Below are positions 9,989 through 20,785 of a stretch of 64,000 nucleotides of DNA, piece by piece. The notes under the pieces are model-generated. The model had not been told where the DNA came from and ran no database searches. It saw only the letters and a program-made list of their open reading frames with translations. The stretch is taken from contig OZ017767.1 in NCBI GenBank assembly GCA_963969345.1, positions 9,799,547-9,863,546 of the forward strand. Direction: 5' to 3'. Source of the stretch: Turbatrix aceti. Its lineage: Eukaryota; Nematoda; Chromadorea; Rhabditida; Panagrolaimidae. Numbering within the stretch: the stretch's first letter is position 1; the number at the start of each line of letters is the position of its first letter. The translations under genes and the position numbers were made by a program.

Positions 9989-11089
9989 TGTTACGTCCTC
10001 GTGTTAGGTGAGCGTGTGTGCGTAATCGATCAATTCAAAGAGCAGGGTTTATCTCAAACTTGGGTAATTAAACCCCACGATATAAAAGATATACAAAAAA
10101 AAATAGAAACACGGTTAATACAATATATAAAAAAATAGTTCGAGCCACGGCGGGGGATGGAGAGGAGAAGGCAAACAAAAGGCAACAAATAAAAAAAAAG
10201 AAACGAAAAGAAACGAACGGGGAAAAGCGGAGGGGTTGAATTTGAATTCTGAGCCGGGAGGAGACAACGGCGCCCTTTATAAGTGTACGGAGCTGGAGCC
10301 GGGAAGGGCCTGGAGAAGTTAGCTTGGGGCGGTGTGAAGTTAGCTTGGGGGCGGTGTTGATGATGACGGCGCAGTGGGGGTTGGTGGCGCACCGTGGGAA
10401 TTTCCGGTGTTGATGATGACGGCGCAGTGGTGGAATTTCCGGTGCGGCCGCAAAATACACCGCGCATTTCCCACTGCGTCACCGCGCATTTTCCCACTGC
10501 GTACGGAACGTTGTTACGCGTGACGACGGAACGTTACAAACGTTACATTTTCATTAGTTTGATCTTTGTGGTGCAGTAGAAAACTAAATGCACACTTTTG
10601 TTACGTGCGTTTCCATGCGAGGTGAATATTTGTAGATGTTTTTAATTATTGACGGCTACGTTAATGTAAATGTATACGTTGCACATGTTCTTTATGATCT
10701 TTTTATGCTTGCACTTCTAAAAACATTTGAAATTGACGTTTTCCATTTTTCAGGTAACCATGACAGACACCAAATTTGATTACAACGTTCTCATTTTCTA
10801 TGTTGATCACGACAGACAGAAAAGCGTGTTTGTTTTCATTAGTTTGATCTTTGTGGTGCAGTAGAAAACTAAATGCACACTTTTGTTACGTGCGTTTCCA
10901 TGCGAGGTGAATATTTGTAGATGTTTTTAATTATTGACGGCTACGTTAATGTAAATGTATACGTTGCACATGTTCTTTATGATCTTTTTATGCTTGCACT
11001 TCTAAAAACATTTGAAATTGACGTTTTCCATTTTTCAGGTAACCATGACAGACACCAAATTTGATTACAACGTTCTCATTTTCTATGTT
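9956..11089 (+). repeat. Tandem duplication of a 285-bp unit covering the XDH promoter and first codons
   Basis: Unit 2 is 10805-11089. Unit 1 is 9956-9988 plus 10553-10804, interrupted by a solo LTR. Without the LTR both are exactly 285 bases and appear identical. Each contains the T-rich acceptor-like TTTTTCAGGTAACC and the XDH start codon with its first 15 codons. Unit 1 therefore carries a decoy start (ATG at 10760) whose frame leaves XDH after VLIFYV and soon ends. Confidence 0.85.
9989..10547 (+). mobile_element. Solo LTR, 559 bp, with 5-bp target-site duplication
   Basis: It begins TGTTACG and ends CGTTACA, an inverted terminal pair of the TG...CA kind. TTTTC lies on each side (9984-9988 and 10548-10552). 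The empty target is preserved in the second tandem unit, where TTTGTTTTC runs directly into ATTAG (10830-10841). Inside are GC-rich direct repeats: GAAGTTAGCTTGGG twice, GGTGTTGATGATGACGGCGC twice, and a CCGCGCATTT-CCCACTGCGT unit twice, plus a possible TATA-like TTTATAAG at about 10277. No internal retroelement genes, so the body was lost by LTR-LTR recombination. Superfamily (Gypsy or BEL) not resolved. Strand is arbitrary. Confidence 0.85.
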
Positions 11090-14000
11090 AATGGCACGAG
11101 AATTGAAGAAAAAGCTATCAATCCACAAACAACCCTGGCTGCTTACCTGCGCGGTCACCTTAAGCTTAAGGGTACCAAGATAGGTTGCAATGAGGGAGGC
11201 TGTGGTTCTTGCACCGTTATGATCTCTGACATGGACATAGTGACGGATGCCATTCGGTTTGTCTAGTTCCTCTTTTTGTTGACTAAAGTCGTATCTAGTA
11301 CTTTAGACATTATGCTGTAAATGCTTGTCTCACTCCTCTTTGCTCTGTTTTTGGAAAAGCAGTCACAACTGTTGAGGCTATTGGATCGGTTGCAAGAAAA
11401 AAACTTCATCCGATACAGGAACGACTTTCAATGTGAGTTTGAAATTTATAAAAAAAGGTGCATAATTTTTTGTTTTAGTGCTCATGGTTCGCAGTGCGGC
11501 TACTGCACGCCCGGTTTTGTTATGGCAATGTACGCACTCCTTAGGAATAATCCCACTCCTGCCACTGCGGACATTGATGAAGCGTTGCAGGGCAATCTCT
11601 GCCGATGCACCGGCTATCGACCAATCTTGGAGGCTTTTTACACCTTTGCTGTAAATGGCACATCAAATTGCGTAAAATCAAAAACTGGCAAATGTTGTCA
11701 AAAAAATGGCAAAAACTGTACTTTGTCTTTAAACTCAAAAAATCATTCCGAATCAAAACTGACCTCCTTTTCTGGATGCCCGGAATACGACGATACTCTC
11801 GAATTCATTTTTCCACCAGAACTAATGGTAAAAACTTATTATAAACCAGAGATGGCAGATCAGATCACTTTTCGGATCAGATCAGCTCATAGATCAGATC
11901 AGATCACAGATAATCTAGATCAGATCACGTGGAATTCGGATCAGATCACAGATAATCTAGATCAGATCACGTGGAATTCAGATCAGATCACAGATAATCC
12001 AGATCAGATCACTGGTATATCAGATCAGATCGCAGATAATCTAGATCAGATCACGTGGAATTCAGATCAGATCACAGATAATCCAGATCAGATCACTGGT
12101 ATATTAGATCAGATTGCAGATAATCCAGATCCACTGGTATATCAGATCAGATCGCAGATTATCTAGATAAGATCACGTGGAATTCAGATCAGATCACATA
12201 TAATCCAGATCAGATCACAGATAATTCAGATCAGATCACTAGAAATTTAAAATTTTACAACTTCAAACGCGTCCGCATTGCTTGTTTTTCGAAGAATACG
12301 ATAGTTCTCAACAACAAAAAAAATATATATATTTCACTTTTCGCGTCGAAACCAGTGTTCTCGGGAACCTGAACCCTAAATTCCGAGATTTTGGGCTGGG
12401 TCGAGTCAGATCAGATCAGATCGCAGATAATCTAGATCAGATCACTGGTATATCAGATCAGATTGCAGATAATCCAGATCAGATCATGAGCAAATGATCT
12501 GATCTGCCATCTCTGTTATAAACTATTTCTGTAAAATATTAATTTTTTGTAGCTGCAAAAAATGCACAAAAAGTCTCTGATGTACAAACACGTAAATCAA
12601 ACTTGGATTCAGCCAACTACGCTGAAAGACGCGCTGGTGATAAAATCCATTTGTCCCGATGCAAAACTTATTTCTGGAAACTCAGAAATAGGGGTTCAAC
12701 TTCTGTTGGAATTTATAGATATTCCAAATGCCATCAATGTCAAGCAGATACCTGAGTTAAGATATAGTCGATTGACTAGTGAGGGAATTGCTTTGGGCAT
12801 GGGACTATCACTTACAGAAATTGGACGTGAATTATCAAAGTGCAATCAACAGCTGGATGGTATCGTAATTATTTATTTCTGATATGTGTAGAAATTATGT
12901 AATTAATAATTCCAGAATCAAAAACAGCGATTTCTAAGTCTGTTGTCAATATGCTTTACTACTTTGGAGGAACACAAATTCGAAACATGGCGGTAAAATT
13001 TATTTACAATGTTTACAATTTTTTGTTTCATGTAATAATTTACAGTCGATTGCCGGCAACATAGCAACAGCGTCACCGATTTCTGACCTAAATCCTATCT
13101 GGATGGCTTCTGGAACAAAGGTTACTGTACATTCATTAAGACGTGGCTCCTACGAAATTGTCATTGATGAAAATTTTTTTACCGACTACAAAAAAACAGT
13201 AATTGAATCTGACGCCGTCTTAACTGGAATTGTAATTCCTTTTACAAAACCCTATCAATATTTTCAAGCATACAAACAGTCACAGCGTCGCGAAGATGAC
13301 ATTTCAATTGTCACGTCCGCTTTTTCTGTGATTTTGGAGCCAGAGAATAATGTTGTACAGGAATTAAAAATCGCTCTTGGAGGAATGGGTCCGACGACTC
13401 GGCTTGCCTTACAGAGCGCCCAGAATGCCAAAGGAAAAACATGGAATGATGCATTATTGAATCAAGTTACGGAGAATTTAGCGAACGAAGTTTCATTGAC
13501 TCCAGATGTGCCGGGTGGCATGGCCAGATATCGGGTGGCGCTTGTGCTTTCGTTTTGGTTTAAGTTTTATTCCCAGGTGACAAAAACAATCCAGGTACAT
13601 AATTTTTTCTGAAGAACTGTAAAAATATACTATATTTTTTTGCAGAACGGTTGTAGCACAGACATCAACATAGAGAACACGGCAGCAGATCCGTTTTCTT
13701 CTACTCAAATTTACAACGTTCGTTTTGAATTCATTTTTACAAACAAATTGGGCTTTGTTTGAAACCAGTTTTACATTTTCTTGAAAACTAAAACAAAACA
13801 GTAAAATTCCACTATTTGTTTTTGAAATCTAAACTTGCAAGTTTTAGGACGTGCCAAAAACCCAAAAATCCTACGATCCAGTTGGCCGCCCGTTGATTCA
13901 TCAATCTGGTGAAAAACACGCAACCGGAGAAGCTATTTTTGCTACCGACGTCGAGCCTGCCTCCTGCCTTCACCTTGCTCTGGTTTTGAGTCCCGTAGCC

Positions 14001-16692
14001 CATGGCAAAATTAACTACATCAACCCAAAGCCGGCGCTTGCCGTTTCCGGAGTTGTGGATTACATCGATGGCAGCAACGTTCCCGGTAGTCTCATGATCC
14101 ACAACAGCGAACTTCCTGTGTTCCCCAAAAGGTTTGTAGAATACTACGGACAACCATTGGGCGCCGTCGTTGCTGTCGATCATGCAACTGCTCGACGGGC
14201 TGCAAGCTTTGTTGAAGTGAACGTATCCGAGATTGAGCCTATTGTTACCATTCAGGTACATTTTTTGAAAATTTTAATATTTTTAAAATCAAATTTTGAA
14301 TTACAGCAAGCCATAGAAAACAACTCTTTTTTCAACACCTTGCCCACCCAAGTCCACAACCACGTCAACGATCCCCAGAATTCCGTTCCCGTTGATTGGG
14401 ACAAACTTCAAGGACGCGTTGTCTCAGGCACTTTGTATATCGGAGGACAGGAGCATTTTTACATCGAGCCGCACAATGTTGTCGTCATTCCGGGTGAAGA
14501 CGATGAAATTGAGGTCATCAGTGCCACCCAGTCCCCCACGGATATACAGAAAGACGTTGCCTTTGTGCTCGGTGTTCCCATGCACATGGTCAAGGTGTCT
14601 GTTCGACGGCTTGGAGGAGGCTTTGGAGGCAAGGAAATGGCCGGAGGCCTTTTTGCTGCCATAACCGCTGTAGCTGCTAAAAAGTAATTTTTTTTATTTA
14701 TTCAGTGTGTTACTTTTTTCTAACTAAACTAAACCTTTCAGAAACCGTCAACCGGTAAAGTGCGTTTTGGAACGCTTTGACGATATGGCAGTCAGCGGAA
14801 ACAGGCATACTTTCCGTTTCAAGTATCAAGCTGCTATCGATGACGATGATCGCCTTGTTGCCTGTGACATTTTGGCTTATTCAAACGCGGGATTTATTAT
14901 GGAGCTATCTAAGGGTGTTATGGGTAAGCCAAAAATATTTTTTTATACTAAAATTTTTTTAAAAATTTAAAAATTTTTTAAATTTAAAAAATTTTTGAAA
15001 TTTAAAATTTAAAAATTAAAAAATTTTTTACAGTAAAAAAAATTCAATCTTTTCAGAACACTGCGCTACTCACGTAGACAGCGTTTACAAGTGGAAAAGT
15101 TTGGATTTTGTTGGTCATGTTTGTAAGACAAACCTAACGTCAAATACGGTATTTCGAGGTTCTGGTGCTCCCCAGGCCATGTTGTGTGCCGAGGTTGTGC
15201 TGACTCATCTCGCTGAAGAATTTGGTTTGGATCCCGTCAAGGTTTGTTTTAAAGTAACTTTGCACGTCGAAAAAAACATACAGTTTTTTTTTAGTTTCGG
15301 TCAACCAACTTTTATCAAGAAGGCGACATTACCCCCTTTGGCACGACTCTTCGGTCTTGCAACATTACACGCTGCTGGAATGAGTGCCTAGAACTCTCGG
15401 ACTATTACAAAAGACTAGAAAAAGTTCAAAACTTCAACTCTACACACAAATTCAAAAAACGTGGCATTGCGGTAACTCCGACAAAGTTCGGCGTTGCATT
15501 TGGCCTCAAATCGCTCAATCAGGCAGGAGCACTTGTGCTCATATATACCACGATGGATCGGTTCTTGTCACACACGGAGGCGTGGAAATGGGCCAAGGCC
15601 TGAACACCAAAATGCTTCAAATAGCAGCCCGGGTCTTGGATGTGCCAATTGGGTTTGTGCACATCAAGGATACGTCTGTCGATCGAGTGCCAAATACCTC
15701 GCCAACGGCTGCATCGCTGAGCAGCGATATCAACGGAGGCGCTGTCCGAGATGCGTGTCAAGAACTCAAGCAGCGACTCAAGCCGGTGGTTGAAGCGCAT
15801 CCCAATAAATCCTGGGAAGAAATCATCAAATTGGCTTACGCTCAGCAAATTAGCCTGTCTGCAACTGGTTTTTATGGGTTCGTCCTGTTATATTTTTTTT
15901 TAATTTCTTTAAATTTTATTTTTTTTTATTTAAAAAAATTTTTTCATTAAAAAATTTTTTTTTATGAAATTATTACTTAATTCATTTTTGCAGATTCGAA
16001 ATCGAAGAAATTGATTTTACAACCGGCAAGGGAGGCGAGTACTACCGATACATGGTTTATGGTGTCGGGTGCTCCGAAGTTGAAATCGACTGTCTAACTG
16101 GATTTCAGCGAGTAAGAAAAATATTTATATTTTTGTTGTACAATCAATTTTTTATGGTTCTTCGTGCCGATTTAGTAATGGACATAGGTGAATCACTAAA
16201 TCCTGCAATTGACATTGGTCAAATTGAGGGCGCTTTTGTCATGGGCTACGGGCTCTTTACCATGGAAGAGCTGAAAATTCGTCCCAATGGTATGCGACTA
16301 ACACGTGGTCCTGGAACCTACAAAATACCTACGGCAAACGACGCGCCTCGAGAATTCAACGTTAAACTGTTAAAGGGATCTTCTAATTCACCTGCTGTGT
16401 TTTCGTCAAAGGCAGTCGGCGAGCCACCTTTGTTTTTGGGATCTTCAGCGTTTTTTGCCATTCGAAATGCTATCAAAGTTTACCGAGAACAAAATGGTCA
16501 CAAAGGGTACTTCCAACTTGACAGTCAGACTTCTCAGACTTCTCTGTCAGGATGGCATTATGCAAAAGGTAAAAAAAATTATAATGCAAAAGAATTGTTT
16601 TTTTTTCAGATACCGGACAAATCAAGCGACACGAATTACATTCCTTGGAACGTTCTTTTATAGTAGAACAGAAATTGTTCGCTTATTGTTGA
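11045..16692 (+). CDS. xdh: Xanthine dehydrogenase (molybdo-flavoenzyme), with two lesions as sequenced
   Basis: Oxidises hypoxanthine to xanthine to urate. Exons: 11045-11256, 11307-11432, 11479-11827, 12553-12859, 12916-12992, 13046-13594, 13646-13717, 13848-14255, 14307-14683, 14742-14923, 15057-15241, 15295-15877, 15994-16111, 16157-16568, 16610-16692; about 1,345 residues, normal for the family. Visible: first 2Fe-2S site CNEGGCGSC (Cys48, 53, 56), second site CGYCTPG and CRCTGYR, FAD segment [10 protein letters not shown], Mo-domain GGQEHFYIE (the Glu typical of xanthine rather than aldehyde oxidation), LGGGFGGKE and the catalytic-Glu motif VGEPPLFL. Odd: exon 12 changes frame at about 15541 (two extra bases in ATATATA), and intron 13 (16112-16156) ends ATG instead of AG. 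The usual RGFG motif reads RGSG. Either a decaying gene or local sequence error. Confidence 0.85.
11847..12515 (+). mobile_element. hAT-like non-autonomous element filled with GATCAGATC repeats
   Basis: It lies in XDH intron 3. Ends are inverted: CAGAGATGGCAGATCAGATC at left and its complement at right. An 8-bp duplication TTATAAAC is exact on both sides (11839-11846 and 12516-12523), as for hAT transposons. The interior is a satellite-like array of about 42-bp units built from GATCAGATCACAGATAATC and GATCAGATCACGTGGAATTC variants, broken by a unique stretch at about 12240-12400. Taking out the element and one target copy leaves a 48-base intron, matching the gene's other introns. Confidence 0.9.
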
Positions 16693-17923
16693 AAAAAATG
16701 TAACACAGAATAGATAATAAATCTTCTGGCTCACATTTTTTTTTATTAAAAATACAAAATAAAAGATTTCAAAAAAAGTTGTAAACTCAAACGGTATGCA
16801 TGTTGTACGCGATGTTTTGCACATAACAATTAAATTCGGTTTTTTTAATTTATAATTCAATTTGTTTGGAAAATTCTACAATGATTTGTTCTAGCGTCGT
16901 TTGTATTTTTGTTTTTTAACCGATACCGCATCAAAAATTGCTTCACCCGTTGTGTTATCTTTTCTGCAAAAAGGTTTTTTTGCGTGCCGTAATACCGGAA
17001 ATGATAGGAAAGGTTTCCTGTTCCGTGACGCCTACGCAGATCTCAGTTTGACGATCAAAAACCTTTAATGAATAGTACGGTGAGGTAAATCAAAAAAAAA
17101 GCATGTCATGAAAATCAGGAATTTTAATAATAAATTGCTCTTTTTTTTCATAGTGTTTATAAAACACTGAATTTTTTTTATTATGATTAATTTTTTTAAG
17201 AATAGTTATTCAGACAGATCGTAAATATTTTTTTTGTTAATTTCGTATTGGACAGTTTTGATCAGTGGAGAACAGTTGTGATCTATAGACAGGTTTATCA
17301 CACTATGACAAAAATACATACTTTGTCCATAAAATGAAGACAAAAGCAGATGAGACAAGAAAAATACTCACAAAGCTATTTACATACAGGTTTCTATGTA
17401 CATCCAAATCTTGTCCTCTTGAGTTCGCTTATATTTTTTTTTTCATTTTGTTGATTCCTTTGCACTCGCATGAATCCTCTCACCTGGTTTTAGTCGCAAA
17501 ACAAAAAATTATTTTAGAGTATAGCCTCCGTCACCCATAGTAACTACTATTAACTGCTAAAAAAACTTGCATGCAGGCAGCCAGTGTTTTTGCGCCAGGA
17601 TTTATTTTCGTGCTTATTCATCGTGTTTTCCGACTAGTATTACCATAAATTGTTCTCTAAAAATTGTTTGGATCATTCTGAAACTAATTTTCTACCAAAA
17701 GTTTTGATAATTTGTTTTACATGTGAAAAATATTTTTTTTACGTTTTTTTTGATATATCAGGTTTCTTTTGAAAAATCTAACAATCAGATTGTTTTCGTT
17801 TTCAAACCTTAGAATTGTACTAATTGAAAATCATAAAAAATTAGTTTTATAAATCGTTGTTTTTTTCTAAATGAAAATTTTCATAGGAAGTTGCGTGCGC
17901 CACGTTTTTGTACATTTGTGATA

Positions 17924-17959
<36 letters not shown>

Positions 17960-18432
17960 AGTGCGTTCTCTGTGCACTATACGGACGTCTGTACATTTCA
18001 TCGGAAAATAAATACAAAGGAAGTTGTATACTATTATATTACGTTGCGGAGCGAGACGCATTAATGGGACGACAATAAATATGATAGCTTTGCTTTCGGC
18101 GATGCAAGCTTCCAAATTTGGGTTCCATCGTACATGATCTATGATGGACGAACATTTTTGTTTATTGGTGGATAACATCTATGACGTGTACGCACCGCGT
18201 GCAGACGATGAATTCAATGCTCACCTCTCTGTCTCTTGTTGGGGTGGTGAAACATTTTGGGTGAAAATTTTTTGTGGTTTCATCTCTTTTGTCCGTTGTC
18301 CGTTGTAACTTTATTCTCCTTCGTTACAATCGATCTTTTTTTGTGTACTTATTGTGCCTCGTGAGCTTATGTGAAAAAACAAACTCGATGGTTTTTAAAA
18401 ATGTAATCATAATTTATAGAAATTAAGCGCGC
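16693..18432. other. Intergenic, XDH 3' side to nuclear receptor A promoter
   Basis: AT-rich. On the minus strand 17070-16960 a protein-like frame reads KVFDRQTEICVGVTEQETF then PIIS, but joining it to the next frame would need a 32-base intron, so it is only a possible relic. A (GT)n tract lies at about 17928-17957. From about 18000 the sequence has an inverted counterpart near 45060-45200, upstream of receptor B, so this part may be shared promoter or leader DNA. Confidence 0.4.
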
Positions 18433-20285
18433 ATGGAATTAATGAATTTTACGTACATTGAAGCGGCTTCGTCTTCGAGTTCCGGATACACTGAAACAAC
18501 CGGAGACGACTGTTATGAAGATTTCAAGGTTGGTTCTTTTTTGTTCAAAAATGTGCACGCGTTGATTTTTGATGCTTTATGTATGCACTAAACATGAACA
18601 TTTTGCAACGTTCATTGCGAGCAATGCAGTAAAATGCGCACAAAACATAGATCATAGAAATCAGTAAGCATAAAATTTTAACTTTAATGTTCTTTAAAAA
18701 AGTTTGAAATGATTGAACGGACTCTTTGCGAGCTCAAAAGACGACTACGTTTTTTTTAGCGATTATGCATGACGTGAACCTCAAAGTTAATTGCGCAGTA
18801 CTTACTTTATCTGACCCTTTTATCTTAAAATTGTTGATATAAGCGGTTTTGTTCCGATTATTATTTTTGCAAGTGCTATATATTTTTGTATTATGGCAAT
18901 TGCAAAAATATTTCAAGCGTTTTTAAACGTATTTCTCGAATGCACAGATAATTTTTTGGATCTAATTAGAGTCTCAAATTGCAGAACGAATCCACAATTC
19001 CCACCATGACAGAATTCATCACCCCAAAAATATGCTCCATCTGTAGGGGTCCAGCTAACTGTTGTCACTACGACGTGCCTTCGTGCAGTGGATGCAAGAC
19101 TTTTTTCCGACGATCTGTTCTCCAGCTCAAAAATTACAAGTGCAAGCAGGACGGCTTATGTAGAGTAGAAGATGGTGCGCGTTGCCGTGCGTGTCGTTTT
19201 AATCGCTGCGTTGCTGTTGGCATGAATCCAGCCGCCATTAAGCTGCCTGACGGAGTGAATCAAGACGATGTAACCGCGTTCATTACCCGGCAGAAACGCA
19301 GCTTGCAGGTGATGTCCGATGACTCATTGGATTCGAACAATTCCGCACTCAGTCCAATTATTCCCAAGTTTATTCCAATTTTTCAACAAACGCATAACTC
19401 GAGAGATATCGATTTCCTATGTTTTCTGGAGCTCAAAGCTCAGAGACTCAGGGAATCTGAATTTAATCCTTCGCATTTGTTTCAAATGAATGTTGTTGAC
19501 ATAATCAAGATCAAACCAATGTTAGGTGACGCGGATAAGTATCAAAAAATTGATCAGAAACCTATTGAATACAACTTACGCCCTCACGGAATCCCGGTAA
19601 CTTCTGACAATCGGCACCCTGACTTCAAAGATTGGCTCTGCATTGATCTGATCATCATTATTGAAATGATAAAAATTTTTTCCTTCTTTGACAAGCTAGA
19701 AGAAGACGAAAAGGTAACATTTATAATTCTATACAAAAATAATAAATATTTTAGGTGTCGCTTTTGCGTCGATCAGTTTTGATCAATATGACTTTAATGC
19801 AGAGTTACTACAGTTACGCGCAAAATTCGTCAACTATTATTATGCCAGACGGCTTTGCGCCAATGAAGATGCTAAAAAATCCCGTGAATCTGGAAATAGA
19901 AATTTTCGTGAGAGCACTTGAGCCGCTTCATCGAAATTCAGTCACGAAAGAGGAATACGTTCTGCTCAAGGCTATCATCATGTGCGATTCGTCAAATTCC
20001 AAACTTCAGAGCAAATCTCGAAAACTACTGCAAAAGGAACAAGATCGGTACGTAACAGCGCTGCTTGGTCACCTGCAGGCCAAGCTTGGCGAAGCTCCCG
20101 GTGCTGTGCGATTCGGCCACATTATGGGCATTTACGAAGCCATGACGCATTTTGCTGAGCGTCATCGCGATCTGCACGTGTTTATTCAGATGGCGAGCTC
20201 TGAACGTTTCGCACGTGCGAAAGACACGTTACGCCCCCCTCCACATCGTGGACTTGTGGAAGAAATTGCGGAATCTCGAAGCTGA
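18433..20285 (+). CDS. Nematode supplementary nuclear receptor (NHR) A
   Basis: Exons 18433-18528, 18985-19713 and 19755-20285 give 451 residues. Exon 1 encodes a Ser-rich leader (MELMNFTYIEAASSSSSGY). The DNA-binding domain runs from about residue 43: C-x2-C-x13-C-x2-C with P-box CSGCKTFFRRS, then CKQDGLC and CRACRFNRCVAVGMNP. The ligand-binding half has FLCFLELKAQRLRESEFNP and a helix 3-5-like segment FKDWLCIDLIIIIEMIKIFS. It is a transcription factor of the HNF4-derived nematode expansion; the ligand is unknown. After HRDLH the last about 35 residues do not match receptor B. Intron 1 is 456 bases, long for this window. The inverted paralogue is at 42875-44701. Confidence 0.85.
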
Positions 20286-20785
20286 ATTTTTGTTTGTATG
20301 TTATTTTACCTATCAGGGCTTTGCAATGGTGATGTTCTCAAATATACTGCACGTGTACCAAGTGGGTTGTAGTGCGAATGTTAATAAAATACATTTAACC
20401 ACACATTAATCAAAGGATTAATATTGTCCGTGTACTTAAAATGCAAAATAAGCGTTCAAAGTACCCTCAGTTCCTCTTTTGTAGAACTGATGTTTGTCCT
20501 TCAATAGAACATGTTCACTAGTACCCCACATTGTTATTTCACTATAAAAAGTACAGCAAGTTGTTGGGGCAATCCACGCAATTCAAAAAATCTTCTGGTT
20601 TCATTCAATGGGTAAATCTAAAAACTGAAAGTTCGGTAAAAAACAGTTTTCGTGTTAAAACCAGCAACAATTCTGTTTTACAAGTTGCCACATTTTCGCA
20701 TGTTGCGGGCAACTTCTGAATTGCAAACTGCCACATTTTCGCATGCTGCGTGCATTACTTTTTTATTATACAAAAAGCATCGTAA
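20286..20785. other. Convergent intergenic region between receptor A and the transporter
   Basis: It contains AATAAAATACATTT at about 20384 as a possible polyadenylation signal for receptor A. A short direct repeat around GCCACATTTTCGCATG is at about 20689 and 20730. No gene is seen. Confidence 0.4.

Noticed and set aside
11600..12170. Reading the GATCAGATC array as a protein repeat (D-Q-I-T units)
   Set aside because: The open frame continues from XDH exon 3 into the hAT-like element, but it lies after a good GTAAAA donor and before a good acceptor; XDH homology resumes after it.
16857..17075. A convergent minus-strand gene beside XDH
   Set aside because: The protein-like frame needs a 32-base intron, shorter than any other here, and no upstream exons are visible.
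20152..20409. Alternative frame over the end of nuclear receptor A
   Set aside because: It overlaps exon 3 in another frame without splice support; receptor B gives no matching frame.
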